DNA of 64,000 nt, taken from positions 1-64,000 of the forward strand of contig PLTD01000175.1 in the NCBI GenBank assembly GCA_003165335.1, written 5' to 3'. Of the stretch, positions 1 to 10,601 are shown in pieces. Under the pieces are notes generated by a model that had not been told where the DNA came from, did no database searches, and saw nothing but the letters and a program-made list of their open reading frames with translations. The translations under genes were made by a program, and so were the position numbers. The number at the start of each line of letters is the position of its first letter. Positions within the stretch are counted from its first letter, which is position 1. This stretch comes from Rhodospirillales bacterium (GTDB lineage: Bacteria > Pseudomonadota > Alphaproteobacteria > BOG-932 > Roseiterribacteraceae).

Positions 1-207
1 TTCAGCCGGGGGAAGATGTTAAAATTCTTCAAATCGAACAGATGGCCGGCCAGGCCGGTTGATCGCGCCGGTTCCTGGGGCTCAAAGGTAACTCACCCGC
101 CAAGGCATCGCGTTGTCGATCTCCCCTCAGGGTGGGCGAAGGGGTCAGGGGCTTATGGCGTTTGCGCAGACGCTTGCAGCCCTTCCAAAGGCCACTAAAC
201 TCCGCTT

Positions 208-966
208 ATGAGCAAAGCAGCAGTTATCACCGGCGCGGCGAAGCGTGTCGGGCGGGTTATCGCCGTCGAACTGGCCAGGGCCGGGTACGATATCGCCATC
301 CATTTTCATGGGTCGCAGGCCGAGGCCGAGACCTTGGCGCAGGAGATCGAGGGGATCGGGCGGCGGGCCGCGCTGATCCGGGCCGATTTGGCCGACGAAG
401 CGGCGGTCGAAGCCATTCTGCCCGAGGCGGTCCGGCAATTGGGCCCGGTTACGGCACTGGTCAATAATGCCAGCCTGTTCGAGAGGGACGAGGCGCTCGA
501 CGTCACCCGCGAAGGCTGGGACAGGCAGATGGCGGTCAATCTGCGGGCGCCGTTCGTGCTGATGCAGGGGTTCGCGCGGCTTCTGCCGGCGCAGGGCGAG
601 GGGGCAATCGTCAATCTGCTGGATCAGCGGGTGTGGAATCTGACGCCCTATTTCGTCAGCTATACGGTCTCCAAGGCCGGGTTATGGACGCTCACCCAGA
701 CGATGGCTCTGGCGCTGGCGCCGCGCATCAGGGTGAATGCGGTCGGCCCCGGTCCGATCCTGCCGAACGACAACCAAAGTGCCGCTCAGTTCCGGACCCA
801 TTGGTCCAGCCTGCCCTTGCCGCGGATCATACAGCCGCAGGAGGTGGCCAGAACGGTCCGGTTTCTGATCGAATCGCCGGCGCTGACCGGTCAGATGATT
901 GCGGTGGACGGCGGAGAGCATCTGGCCTGGGCGCAACCCAAGCGTGGGGTGGTTCCACCCGAATAG
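208..966 (+). CDS. SDR-family oxidoreductase, pteridine reductase-like (FolM/PTR1 type)
   Basis: TGAAKRVG nucleotide-binding motif, LVNNAS, and the NLLDQRVWNLTPYFVSYTVSKA segment (Asp-Tyr-xxx-Lys in place of Ser-Tyr-xxx-Lys) typical of pteridine reductases. Confidence 0.8.
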   Translation: MSKAAVITGAAKRVGRVIAVELARAGYDIAIHFHGSQAEAETLAQEIEGIGRRAALIRADLADEAAVEAILPEAVRQLGPVTALVNNASLFERDEALDVTREGWDRQMAVNLRAPFVLMQGFARLLPAQGEGAIVNLLDQRVWNLTPYFVSYTVSKAGLWTLTQTMALALAPRIRVNAVGPGPILPNDNQSAAQFRTHWSSLPLPRIIQPQEVARTVRFLIESPALTGQMIAVDGGEHLAWAQPKRGVVPPE

Positions 967-1264
967 GACGATTGAACAAAATAAATGTAATTTTGTTCCG
1001 ATCTACGCTTTTTTATGTAGTCCAATGGGATAGAGCAGGTCGTTGCCATAGAGCCGCATATACCGCATCGCAAAAGTTGTGCACAAGACAATCGGATTCC
1101 CGCAGAGGCCAAATCCGGCGATTAAAATTAATTGCGGGTAAAGTTCGAAATGCGATTGACTTTCAATTACCTAAACAAAACAGATGGTTACAAGAAGTGC
1201 CTAAATTTTGGGCAAACCATTCAATTGCTTGATTCCCCGCGGGTTGCGGATTGCGGGCGATATA

Positions 1265-1300
1265 TTACCCACATAGTTATCCACAGTTTCCGTGGATAGA
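1265..1300. promoter_or_regulatory. Cluster of DnaA-box-like sites: TTACCCACA (1265-1273), TTATCCACA (1277-1285), inverted CTATCCACG (1291-1299)
   Basis: TTATCCACA is a perfect match to the DnaA box; TATCCAC-N7-GTGGATA is a perfect inverted repeat; located in an AT-rich ~400 bp intergenic region. Confidence 0.5.
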
Positions 1301-1367
1301 TGTCTGAAGGGCTCGGAACGCCTAGGGTTGGGTTGCGCCGACCGGTTTTTCGAGCGAGAAAACGCCC

Positions 1368-3275
1368 ATGTCACCGAATAAGACTCCCGCAGCCTCCACG
1401 ATCAACGGCATCGACGTGATCCGCGACTTCGCCAAGGCGCTGCCAAATGCGCCCGGCGTCTATCGCATGATGAACGGCGGCGGGGACGTGCTCTATGTCG
1501 GCAAGGCGCGCAGCCTGAAAAAGCGGGTGACGACCTATACCCAGCCGGCGAAGCTGCCGATCCGCATCCAGCGGATGGTGCACGAGACCCGCACCATGGA
1601 GTTCGTGCGGACCCGCAGCGAGGTCGAGGCCCTGCTGCTGGAATCGAATCTGATCAAGCGGCTGAAGCCGCGGTACAATGTGTCGCTGCGCGACGACAAG
1701 TCGTTCCCCTATATCGAGCTGAGTTCCACTCATGCATTTCCGCGGCTGTCCAAGCATCGCGGCAGCCGTGCGGAAGGCACCTATTACGGCCCCTTCGCCT
1801 CGGCCGGGGCGGTGGACCGCACGATCGTGGCGCTGCAGCGGGCCTTTATGATCCGCAGCTGCGCCGACACGGTGTTCTCCACCCGGTCGCGCCCCTGCCT
1901 GCAGTATCAGATCAAGCGCTGCACGGCGCCTTGCGTCGGGCTGGTGACGCCGGAGTCTTACGGGGCGCAGATCGAGGAGGTGAAAGGCTTCCTGGCGGGC
2001 AACAGCCGGGACGTGCAGGCCAGTTTCGTGCGCGAGATGAAGGAGGCGTCGGACAGTCTGGACTTCGAGCGGGCTGCTCGGTTCCGCGACCGGATCCGGG
2101 CGTTGGCCTCGATCCAGGCGCATCAGGACATCAACAGCGCGGATCTGGGCGACGCCGACGTGATTGCCGCCTATCAGGACGGGGGACAGACCTGCATCCA
2201 GGTCTTCTTCTTCCGCGCCGGGCGCAACTACGGCAACCGGCCCTATTTCCCCGCGCACGACCACAGCGTGCCGGTGGAGGAGGTGCTGGCCGCCTTTATC
2301 GCCCAGTTCTATGAGGATAAGGCTCCGCCCAAGCTGGTGCTGCTCAGCCGCGAGATCCCCGAACAGGCGCTGATCGCCGAGGCTCTGGCGGTCAGGGCGG
2401 GGCGCAAGGTCGAGTTGACCGCGCCTCAGCGGGGCGACAAGAAGCGGCTGATCGAACATGCGCTGACCAATGCCCGCGAGGCGCACGGTCGGCGTATGGT
2501 GGAAAGCGCCTCGCAGCGCGACCTGCTGAAAAAGCTGGGCGAGGCCTTCGGTATGGACGGGCCGCCGGAGCGGATCGAGGTTTACGACAACAGCCATATC
2601 CAGGGCGCCCATGCGGTGGGCGCGATGATCGTGGCCGGGCCCGAAGGCTTCATCAAGAACGCCTATCGCAAGTTCAATATGAAGGCCCCGCTGACCCCCG
2701 GCGACGATTACGCGATGATGCATGAGATGTTGACCCGGCGCTTTGCCCGGGCCGTCAGAGAGGATCAGGGCGAGGGCGAGAACGCGTCGGAGAGCAGCGG
2801 CGCGGCCTGGCCGGACCTGGTTCTGATCGACGGCGGACAGGGGCAGCTGCAGGTGGCGCTGGATGTCATCGCCGAGCTTGCCATCGCAGCGCCGCCGCCC
2901 ATCGTCGGTATCGCCAAGGGGCCGGACCGCGATGCCGGGCGGGAGAAATTCTTCATGGTGGATGCAGAGGGAAAGATCAGGCCGCCCTTCACCATGACGC
3001 CCAACGACCCGGTGCTCTTCTTCCTGCAGCGGCTGCGGGACGAATCACACCGCTTCGCGATCGGCACCCATCGGGCCAAGCGGCAGAAGGCGATCGGCGT
3101 GTCGCCGCTGGACGAGATCGCCGGCATCGGCCCGTCGCGTAAGCGCGCGCTGCTTCATCACTTCGGTTCGGCCAGGGCGGTGGGTAATGCCGGGCTGGAA
3201 GACCTGCTGGGGGTGACGGGGATATCCAAGTCGGTCGCGCAGAAGGTCTATGACCATTTTCACTCTCGCCCATAG
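1368..3275 (+). CDS. uvrC: Excinuclease ABC subunit C
   Basis: GIY-YIG-type N-terminus (PGVYRMMNGGGDVLYVGKARSLKKRV), UVR motif, VYDNSHIQGAHAVGAMIV, LIDGGQGQL, C-terminal HhH. Confidence 0.97.
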   Translation: MSPNKTPAASTINGIDVIRDFAKALPNAPGVYRMMNGGGDVLYVGKARSLKKRVTTYTQPAKLPIRIQRMVHETRTMEFVRTRSEVEALLLESNLIKRLKPRYNVSLRDDKSFPYIELSSTHAFPRLSKHRGSRAEGTYYGPFASAGAVDRTIVALQRAFMIRSCADTVFSTRSRPCLQYQIKRCTAPCVGLVTPESYGAQIEEVKGFLAGNSRDVQASFVREMKEASDSLDFERAARFRDRIRALASIQAHQDINSADLGDADVIAAYQDGGQTCIQVFFFRAGRNYGNRPYFPAHDHSVPVEEVLAAFIAQFYEDKAPPKLVLLSREIPEQALIAEALAVRAGRKVELTAPQRGDKKRLIEHALTNAREAHGRRMVESASQRDLLKKLGEAFGMDGPPERIEVYDNSHIQGAHAVGAMIVAGPEGFIKNAYRKFNMKAPLTPGDDYAMMHEMLTRRFARAVREDQGEGENASESSGAAWPDLVLIDGGQGQLQVALDVIAELAIAAPPPIVGIAKGPDRDAGREKFFMVDAEGKIRPPFTMTPNDPVLFFLQRLRDESHRFAIGTHRAKRQKAIGVSPLDEIAGIGPSRKRALLHHFGSARAVGNAGLEDLLGVTGISKSVAQKVYDHFHSRP

Positions 3276-3757
3276 GGGATCGGAGTCCGGTCATAGGACA
3301 GATAGAGGGGATGGGCGGGCTCTCCGGCGCGGGTTACGCCGAGGCAGTGGAGGCTGCGAGGCCCGAGCAGGGTGAGGACCGCCTGGGCGCGTGCGTGGAG
3401 CGTTCCCAGTGCACCCCAGGCGCACAGGACCATATCGGCCCCAGCGGCGCTCTGAAGCAGCCTGGCGTCGTTCTGCGGGCCGACTGGGTCCTCGGCGATG
3501 CGCAGGGCCTTGGGGTAGGGCGAACTCAACGCGAAGAGATTGGCCACCTCCATCCGTCCGAACCCCCAGGCGGCCGAGCGCCGCTCGCAGCGCTCGATCG
3601 TCGGGTCGTTGTTGCCCAGGTGATCGGCGCGGGAGGGATTTAACATGATCCACAGGATCGTGCCATCACCATTGCCCCAGGTACGCCAGAGGCTGTATCG
3701 ATAGAGGCCGCAGGGTGAATAGGCCGCTCCGAAGCGTCGGTCATCCATCTGCGGCAC
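3260..3757 (-). CDS. DUF1643 domain-containing protein
   Basis: YRYSLWRTWG...ILWIMLNPSRADHLGNNDPTIERCERRSAAWGFGRMEVANLFAL matches the DUF1643 family. Confidence 0.85.
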   Translation of the reverse strand: MPQMDDRRFGAAYSPCGLYRYSLWRTWGNGDGTILWIMLNPSRADHLGNNDPTIERCERRSAAWGFGRMEVANLFALSSPYPKALRIAEDPVGPQNDARLLQSAAGADMVLCAWGALGTLHARAQAVLTLLGPRSLHCLGVTRAGEPAHPLYLSYDRTPIPYGRE

Positions 3758-3871
3758 CGAGGGAGTGGGGTTGGGGCAATCCTGCCTGTAGCCAAAGGAT
3801 ACCCGACCGGCTATTGGCTATAGCAACGATAGAAATTGGTAGTCCGCGAACCATGTCGACACGATAACGCC

Positions 3872-4408
3872 ATGTCTACCAATATACCCAATCTGCTGAC
3901 CGTCGGCAGGATCGCGCTCATCCTCCCTTTTGCGATTCTGTTTTTCCACGGTTCCCAGATCACCCGCTGGGAGTCGCTCGCGCTCTTCCTGCTTGCGGCG
4001 GCGACCGATTGGTTCGACGGCTATATGGCGCGCCGTCTCAACCAGGGGTCGACGCTGGGCCGGATGCTGGACCCGATCGCCGACAAGCTGCTGGTTGCGG
4101 CGGCGATCATTCTGCTGGTCGCAACGGGGGGCATCACAGGCTGGCCGATTGCCGCGGCTTTGGCCATTTTGATGCGGGAGATCGCCGTGTCGGGGTTTCG
4201 CGAACATCTGGCGCCGCTGGGTGTAATCGTTCCGGTCAGCCGACTAGCCAAATGGAAGACGGCGAGCCAGTTGGTGGCGATGGTGGTACTGATCGCCCCG
4301 GTCGAAAGGCTGCAGCCCTTCGGCGTCGCGCTGCTGTGGATTGCAGCGGCAGTGACGGTGGTGACCGGCTGGAACTATTTTAGGGCGACGGTGAAAAGCC
4401 TCGGCTGA
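3872..4408 (+). CDS. pgsA: CDP-diacylglycerol-glycerol-3-phosphate 3-phosphatidyltransferase
   Basis: NIPNLLTVGRI N-terminus and CDP-alcohol phosphatidyltransferase motif DWFDGYMARRLNQGSTLGRMLDPIADKLL. Confidence 0.93.
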   Translation: MSTNIPNLLTVGRIALILPFAILFFHGSQITRWESLALFLLAAATDWFDGYMARRLNQGSTLGRMLDPIADKLLVAAAIILLVATGGITGWPIAAALAILMREIAVSGFREHLAPLGVIVPVSRLAKWKTASQLVAMVVLIAPVERLQPFGVALLWIAAAVTVVTGWNYFRATVKSLG

Positions 4409-7168
4409 TCACTCAGCTGCGGAGGCCGCACCTTCGGGGTGGGGCGCGGGGCGGTTGAACAGCATCGGCAGTGCGTTGCACATCGAAGTGATGAGCGCAG
4501 CCGCGAAGGGTAGGGCCTGAACCAGAACGGCCGTGCTCCACAGCAGCGCCTCCTGATTCTGCATCGTGAAGTTCCACAAAACGGCGATTGCAACCGCTAC
4601 GAGCATTACCAACCAGATGATCTCGTCGCGGGCCATCAGGAAGCCTTGCATCAATGCCGGCTGGTCGGCGCATTTGGGCGTCCGCACGAACGGCCGGCCC
4701 GAGGTGAATATGCCCTGCCAGATCGCCCGGCCGACGGTGTGGGTTAGCGCCATTCCGGCGATGGCCGCGCCGACCTTCTGCAGCGGGCTGCATTTGATGC
4801 GCACTGTATAGACCCAGAAGCCGGCGATCAGCTTGAAGGAGAAGGCCAGGATGGTCGGGATCATGAAGGCCATCGGCGGGAAGCCGAATTGCTCGCCCAC
4901 GACATGTTCGATCTGGAAGTAGATCGGGTGATCCGGCTTGTAGTTGTCACCCCACATCCGGGTGCCGAGCCAGTCGAAGAACGGGTAGGAAAGCATCCCC
5001 AGAGACCAGACGATGGAGGCGGCGGAAAACAACAGGTGAGCGGCGTCGGCGAACCAAGGTATCCACCCGGCGACGAAGTGGTAGCGTTGGCCGGGGGTCA
5101 GCACCTTGCTGCCGGGCAGGAAATTGCGCCAATGGTGCTTCATAATCTGCACCGCGCCATAGGCCCAGCGGTGACGCTGGGTCTTATAGGCTGAGAAGCT
5201 GTCGGGGATAAAGCCGCGGCCGAAGCTGTCGGGCGCATAGAGCGCCTCCCAGCCTTGCTCGAACATCGTCAGCCCCAGGTCGGCATCCTCGGTGATACAC
5301 CATTCGGCCCAACCGCCGGCCTGCTCAAGCGCAGTTCTGCGCATCATCGTCATCGTCCCGTGCTGGATGATGGCGTTGCGCTCGTTGCGGGTGATCATGC
5401 CGATATTGAAGAAGCCGGCATATTCCCAGTTGCACATCGTCTTGAAGAGATCGCCCTTCCAGTCGCGGTAATCCTGCGGCGACTGGACCAACCCGACCTT
5501 CGGATTGGCGAAATGCGGTACCATTGCCGACAGCCAGTCCGGGTCGACTGTATAGTCGCTGTCGATGACGGCGACGATTTCGGTGTCCGAAGCGCTCTCG
5601 CGCAACGCGAAATTGAGCGCACCCGCCTTGAATCCGGGCCAGTTGGCCAGATGAAAAAAGCGGAAGCGCGAACCCAGCGTGGCGCAATGCGCCTCCAGCG
5701 GCCGCCAAACGGCCTCGTCCTTGGTGTTGTTATCGATCACCAGCACTTCGAAATTATCGTAGTCGAGGCGGGCCAGCGCATCGAGCGTTTCGATGACCAT
5801 GTGGGGCGGCTCATTATAGCACGGGACATGGACCGAGACCTTTGGCCCGCCCACCATCGGCATGCCGCGGCGCGGTTTGATCAGCCGGCGCCAGTTCGAC
5901 CGGAACAGCAACTCGGTGATCTCAAGCCCGTCCGACAGGATGACGCCGAACAGGATGACTTGCATGCTGATCATCACGTACCAGACGGCACGCAGGCCAG
6001 GGTCATAGGCGGCCTGGTTGACCTGGAACCAAGTCCAGACCAGTAGCGAGGCCACCGCCTGAATCAGAAGCGGGAAGAAGATCAGCCCGCCGGCATTGAT
6101 GTCTTTGCGACGCCATAGGAACCACCCTACGATCGGCAGGGCCAGCAACGAGGAATAGCCGCAGAGTTCCTTCCAGTTGCGGATCTCGACCAGCGATCCG
6201 GTCATCGCGAATTTTGGATTGCGCTGGGCATCGAACAGTCCCCAGCTGTAAGCCTGTTCGTCGGCGCGCTTCCAAGGCTGGTCGAATGCTTCCACCACAT
6301 TATAGCCAGGTATGCCCTGGATCGGTTCGTCCAGCAGTTCCTCGCGAGCCCGGTTGAGGAAGTTGCGGATGAAGGTGGCCTGGTTGACCTGCGACGGCTC
6401 GGCTCCGCCTAGCCAGGGACCGTCGGACGGCCAGCCGACTTCGCCCAGGATGATTGGCTTGCCGGGATATTTGTCCGCGAGCATCTTGCGCACTTTGAAG
6501 ATCTGGTCGATTGCCTGATCGACCGGGATGCTGTCCCAATAGGGAAGGATGTGGACGCAGATGAAATCGCTTGCAGCGACCAACTCCGGGTGAGCCAGCC
6601 AGGCAGCGCTATTGTCGCAGGTGAAGACCGGGATCTTTCCCCAGCGCCTGTTGCGTGTGGAATCCCGAACTTTCTTGATCATAGAGATCAGTTGGTCGGC
6701 GGTCAGGCCGTTAGTCAGAATTTGCTCATTGCCGACGATCAGCGCCTTTACATCCTTATTGCGCTTGGCGATGTCGATCAGGCTGGAGAGCTCCAAGTCG
6801 TCATGATTGGGGCCATCTTTGTCGCCGTTGACGGCGGCGCCGGCGATGACATTAAGCTCGTATTTTGCTGCGATCCGCGGGATGTTCTCGAAACCATTCA
6901 AGGCGTCGTAAGTCCGAACGCCGTCGGCGATACGCGAAACGAGCGCCATGTCGTGATCGATCTGATCGACGCTGGGATATTTCTTGTCGTGCGGCGATTG
7001 GTCTGCCTGATAGGGCGTGAAGGATACGCTCGCGATCATTCCGTCCCAGGACCGCTGAGCCACCGGGCGGTTCAGCAGATACCAGGCAGCGAAGTTGACG
7101 GCGATTACGATCGCCAGAGCCGCTAACGCCTTTATGCGCATGTAAGTTCTATAGTTGACACCGACCAC
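4409..7168 (-). CDS. GH17-GT2 fusion membrane glycosyltransferase (NdvB-like beta-glucan synthase)
   Basis: N-terminal GH17-like domain (IVGNEQILTNGLT, ILGEVGWPSDG), then GT2 (VHVPCYNEPPHMVIETLDAL, DSDYTVDPDWL, TEDADLGLTMFEQGW, TQRHRWAYGA) and C-terminal TM segments. Confidence 0.88.
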   Translation of the reverse strand: MVGVNYRTYMRIKALAALAIVIAVNFAAWYLLNRPVAQRSWDGMIASVSFTPYQADQSPHDKKYPSVDQIDHDMALVSRIADGVRTYDALNGFENIPRIAAKYELNVIAGAAVNGDKDGPNHDDLELSSLIDIAKRNKDVKALIVGNEQILTNGLTADQLISMIKKVRDSTRNRRWGKIPVFTCDNSAAWLAHPELVAASDFICVHILPYWDSIPVDQAIDQIFKVRKMLADKYPGKPIILGEVGWPSDGPWLGGAEPSQVNQATFIRNFLNRAREELLDEPIQGIPGYNVVEAFDQPWKRADEQAYSWGLFDAQRNPKFAMTGSLVEIRNWKELCGYSSLLALPIVGWFLWRRKDINAGGLIFFPLLIQAVASLLVWTWFQVNQAAYDPGLRAVWYVMISMQVILFGVILSDGLEITELLFRSNWRRLIKPRRGMPMVGGPKVSVHVPCYNEPPHMVIETLDALARLDYDNFEVLVIDNNTKDEAVWRPLEAHCATLGSRFRFFHLANWPGFKAGALNFALRESASDTEIVAVIDSDYTVDPDWLSAMVPHFANPKVGLVQSPQDYRDWKGDLFKTMCNWEYAGFFNIGMITRNERNAIIQHGTMTMMRRTALEQAGGWAEWCITEDADLGLTMFEQGWEALYAPDSFGRGFIPDSFSAYKTQRHRWAYGAVQIMKHHWRNFLPGSKVLTPGQRYHFVAGWIPWFADAAHLLFSAASIVWSLGMLSYPFFDWLGTRMWGDNYKPDHPIYFQIEHVVGEQFGFPPMAFMIPTILAFSFKLIAGFWVYTVRIKCSPLQKVGAAIAGMALTHTVGRAIWQGIFTSGRPFVRTPKCADQPALMQGFLMARDEIIWLVMLVAVAIAVLWNFTMQNQEALLWSTAVLVQALPFAAALITSMCNALPMLFNRPAPHPEGAASAAE

Positions 7169-7262
7169 CCCGTTTCAATGAAAACCGCGTAGATTCTAGG
7201 GCCGGAACGATTACAACCGCATTATGGCGAATGATGGGCGGATTGAACACGGCAGAGTGCCT

Positions 7263-8591
7263 CTAAGTCTCGACAATCTCGTAGAGAAACCCTGCTTCCC
7301 CAATTTTCTGCCCGACAGAATCGCGGTGATGCGCATCGCGCGTTTCCACTGTGATATCCACAACCGCGTTCTTGGCTGAAATCGCAGTCGATAGGCGGTT
7401 GTGCAGGACTTCAATGATATTGCCTCCCGCCTCGCCGATCACGGTGGCGATCTTTGCGAGCGAGCCTGGGCGGTCGGTGAGTTCGACATGGAACACAGAT
7501 ATCCTGCCGCCGCGCGACAGTTCGCGTAAAATGACCGATGCCAGGAGCCGGGAGTCTATGTTGCCGGCTGTAAGGACCAGCCCGACTTTGCGCCCGTGAA
7601 ACCGCTCTGGATTTTGCAGCAACGCCGCCAAACCTGCCGCAGCAGCGCCTTCAACCACCGTCTTTTCGACTTCCAATAAAAGCGCAACCGCGTGTTCGAT
7701 GGCAGCCTCATCGACCAGGAATATTTCACTGACCAGAGCGGCAATGATCTTTTTAGTGCGATCGGAAACGTTCTGGACTGCGATACCCTCGGCAACTGTC
7801 GCGCCGCCCGATGGGCCTGTTTCGCCGCGGATGGCACGGTACATGGACGGATAGAGCGCTGTCTGGACACCGACAATGTCGATTTCGGGCTTCTTTGCCT
7901 TAGCTGCAGTCGCAATGCCTGCGATCAGACCGCCGCCACCGATTGGAACAATGATCGTGTCGAGCTCTGGTGCCTTTTCCAGCATTTCCAATGCGACCGT
8001 GCCCTGTCCGGCAATGATCTTTGCGTCGTCATAGGGGTGAACGAAGGTCAGCTCTTCCTCGGCACAGAGGCTCTCTGCAAATCGCTGTGCGTCGGCCAGC
8101 ATTTCGCCTTCGACGATCACGCGAGCGCCATGATCGCGTGTATGCTGGATCTTGTTGAACGGCGTACCCGCGGGCATCACGATCGTGGCCGGTATGCCAA
8201 GACGCTCTGCGTGATAGGCGACACCCTGCGCATGATTGCCGGCGGACATCGCGATCACCCCTTTGGAGCGCTCCTGCTGCGTCAGACTCAGCAGCTTGTT
8301 TAGCGCGCCGCGTTCTTTAAACGAGGCGGTGAACTGCAGATTCTCGAATTTCAGCCAAACGTCACAGCCAGCGATGCTGGATAGGGTCCGCGACAGTCGC
8401 ATCGGCGTTCGCATGACTTGCCCATCGATCGCCGAGGCAGCTTGTTCGACATCGGCGAGAGTGACGGGATCGTCTGCGGACGCGGCGACTTTATGCCTCC
8501 GCGGTCTTAGCCGCCCGTTTGCGCATATTGGGGTCGAGTTCGCGCTTACGCAGCCGGATAGACTTTGGAGTAACTTCGACCAGCTCATCAT
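7263..8591 (-). CDS. ilvA: Threonine ammonia-lyase with C-terminal ACT domain
   Basis: PLP motif FENLQFTASFKERGALNKL, GGGGLIAGIA, C-terminal ACT domain (VELTDRPGSLAKIATVIGEAGGNIIEV); start codon uncertain. Confidence 0.92.
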   Translation of the reverse strand: MMSWSKLLQSLSGCVSANSTPICANGRLRPRRHKVAASADDPVTLADVEQAASAIDGQVMRTPMRLSRTLSSIAGCDVWLKFENLQFTASFKERGALNKLLSLTQQERSKGVIAMSAGNHAQGVAYHAERLGIPATIVMPAGTPFNKIQHTRDHGARVIVEGEMLADAQRFAESLCAEEELTFVHPYDDAKIIAGQGTVALEMLEKAPELDTIIVPIGGGGLIAGIATAAKAKKPEIDIVGVQTALYPSMYRAIRGETGPSGGATVAEGIAVQNVSDRTKKIIAALVSEIFLVDEAAIEHAVALLLEVEKTVVEGAAAAGLAALLQNPERFHGRKVGLVLTAGNIDSRLLASVILRELSRGGRISVFHVELTDRPGSLAKIATVIGEAGGNIIEVLHNRLSTAISAKNAVVDITVETRDAHHRDSVGQKIGEAGFLYEIVET

Positions 8592-10311
8592 CGCCGATAT
8601 AGGCGATCGCCTTTTCCAGGGTCATACGGATCGGCGGGGTCAACCTGACCGCTTCGTCCTTGCCGGCGGCACGGATATTGGTCAATTGCTTCCCCTTGAT
8701 CACGTTCACTTCGAGATCGTTCTCGCGGGTATGTTCACCGATGATCATGCCTTCGTAAACATCGACCTGCGGTTCGATCATCATCGGACCGCGATCTTCC
8801 AGGTTCCACATCGCATAGGCGACTGCAACGCCGGGCGCGTTGGCGATCAGCACGCCGGTACGCCGGGCAGGAATATTTCCCTTGTAGGGCGAATAGGCGT
8901 GAAACAACCGGTTCATGACGCCCGTGCCGCGCGTGTCGGTCAGGAACTCGCCATAATAGCCGATCAATCCGCGCGATGGGGCGTGGAAGACGAGGCGCAG
9001 CTTGTTGCCGCCGGACGGCTTCATTTCGACCAGATCGGCCTTGCGTTCGGAAAGCTTGCTAACGACAGTGCCGGAGAATTCCTCATCGACATCGATGACG
9101 ACTTCCTCGATCGGCTCGAGCCGCTGACCGGTTAGTGGATCGTTCTGGTAGACAACTCGCGGGCGGCTGATCGACAACTCGTAGCCTTCACGGCGCATCT
9201 GTTCGATCAGGATCGCAAGCTGGAGCTCGCCGCGGCCGGCAACCTCGAACGCGTCCTTGGCCCCGGTCTCGCTGATACGCAGAGCGACGTTGCCCTCGGC
9301 TTCCCGCAACAGGCGGTCGCGGATCATGCGGCTGGTCACCTTGTCGCCTTCGCGGCCGGCCAGCGGGCTGTCGTTGACCGAGAAGGTCATGGTTATGGTC
9401 GGCGGGTCGATTGGCTGGGCCGGAATCGGCTCATTGGCGGCCGGGTCCATGATCGTGTCGGCAACCGTCGCTTTGGACAGACCGGCCAGCGCAACGATGT
9501 CGCCAGCCTGGGCTTCGTCGACCGGAACGCGTTCCAGCCCGCGGAAGGCCAGTATCTTCGTGATACGGCCGTTCTCGACCAGCGTGCCGTCGCGCGACAG
9601 TGCCTTGACCTGCATGTTGGTGCGGACAGTTCCTGACTGGATGCGGCCTGTCAGCAATTGACCAAGGTATGGGTTGGCCTCGAGGATAACGTTCAGCATC
9701 GCGAAAGGCTTGTCCGGATCGACTGTCGGCGGCGGCACATGCTTGACGATCAGGTCGAATAGAGGTGCCAGATCCTTATGTTCGCCATCGATTGTCTCAG
9801 ATGCCCAACCTTGGCGGCCGGAAGCAAACAGCGTCGGGAAATCGAGTTGCTCGTCGGTGGCGTCTAGCGCTGCGAAGAGGTCGAAAACCTGGTCGTGGAC
9901 GACGTGCGGCTGACCGTCGGGACGATCGATCTTGTTGATGACGACGATCGGCTTCAATCCGCGCTTGAGCGCCTTGCCGACGACAAATTTCGTCTGCGGA
10001 AGTGCGCCCTCGGCAGCATCTACCAGCACTACGCAGCCGTCGACCATCGAGAGGATGCGCTCGACTTCGCCGCCGAAATCGGCGTGTCCGGGCGTATCGA
10101 CAATATTGATGCGTGTGCCGTGCCAAAGCACCGAAGTGCATTTGGCCAGGATGGTGATCCCGCGCTCACGCTCCAGCTCATTGGAGTCCATGGCGCGCTC
10201 CATGACCTTTTCATTTTCACGGAACACGCCGGACTGCTTCAGCAGCATGTCGACGAGAGTGGTTTTACCATGATCGACGTGAGCGATGATGGCGACGTTA
10301 CGCAATTCCAT
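8491..10311 (-). CDS. typA: Translational GTPase TypA/BipA
   Basis: [74 protein letters not shown]. Confidence 0.97.
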   Translation of the reverse strand: MELRNVAIIAHVDHGKTTLVDMLLKQSGVFRENEKVMERAMDSNELERERGITILAKCTSVLWHGTRINIVDTPGHADFGGEVERILSMVDGCVVLVDAAEGALPQTKFVVGKALKRGLKPIVVINKIDRPDGQPHVVHDQVFDLFAALDATDEQLDFPTLFASGRQGWASETIDGEHKDLAPLFDLIVKHVPPPTVDPDKPFAMLNVILEANPYLGQLLTGRIQSGTVRTNMQVKALSRDGTLVENGRITKILAFRGLERVPVDEAQAGDIVALAGLSKATVADTIMDPAANEPIPAQPIDPPTITMTFSVNDSPLAGREGDKVTSRMIRDRLLREAEGNVALRISETGAKDAFEVAGRGELQLAILIEQMRREGYELSISRPRVVYQNDPLTGQRLEPIEEVVIDVDEEFSGTVVSKLSERKADLVEMKPSGGNKLRLVFHAPSRGLIGYYGEFLTDTRGTGVMNRLFHAYSPYKGNIPARRTGVLIANAPGVAVAYAMWNLEDRGPMMIEPQVDVYEGMIIGEHTRENDLEVNVIKGKQLTNIRAAGKDEAVRLTPPIRMTLEKAIAYIGDDELVEVTPKSIRLRKRELDPNMRKRAAKTAEA

Positions 10312-10601
10312 CGGGCAGGCGGCTTTCAGCTGAAATGGGGGCAACGCTCAAATGGGCGCGGCGTCGCGGATTGCTAGACGAATCGGAGCAGAAAGTCACG
10401 GTTGCACTGCAACAACCCTGCTATGAGGGGAATTTAGGGGCTGTCAGAGGGTATTCGCAGGCGGATTGGTTGCCTTTCCTAAACGCCAGCCTCAAAGGGC
10501 TCGCCGCCCTAATCGCCCCGGCTGAGAGGGATCAATCGTCGCTGTCTCGGGTTATCGAGGCATCGTTTCGGATCACTTGATCGCAAAGGATCGAACAGGA
10601 G

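Noticed and set aside
1-198. 60-aa ORF at the window edge
   Set aside because: No motif, weak coding character, partly overlapped by other frames
208-966. SDR with the catalytic Ser apparently missing
   Set aside because: Asp at this position followed by Tyr-xxx-Lys is the known arrangement in pteridine reductases
1371-2723. 450-aa antisense ORF opposite uvrC
   Set aside because: Shadow ORF caused by high GC3; no recognisable protein motifs, and uvrC on the other strand is unambiguous
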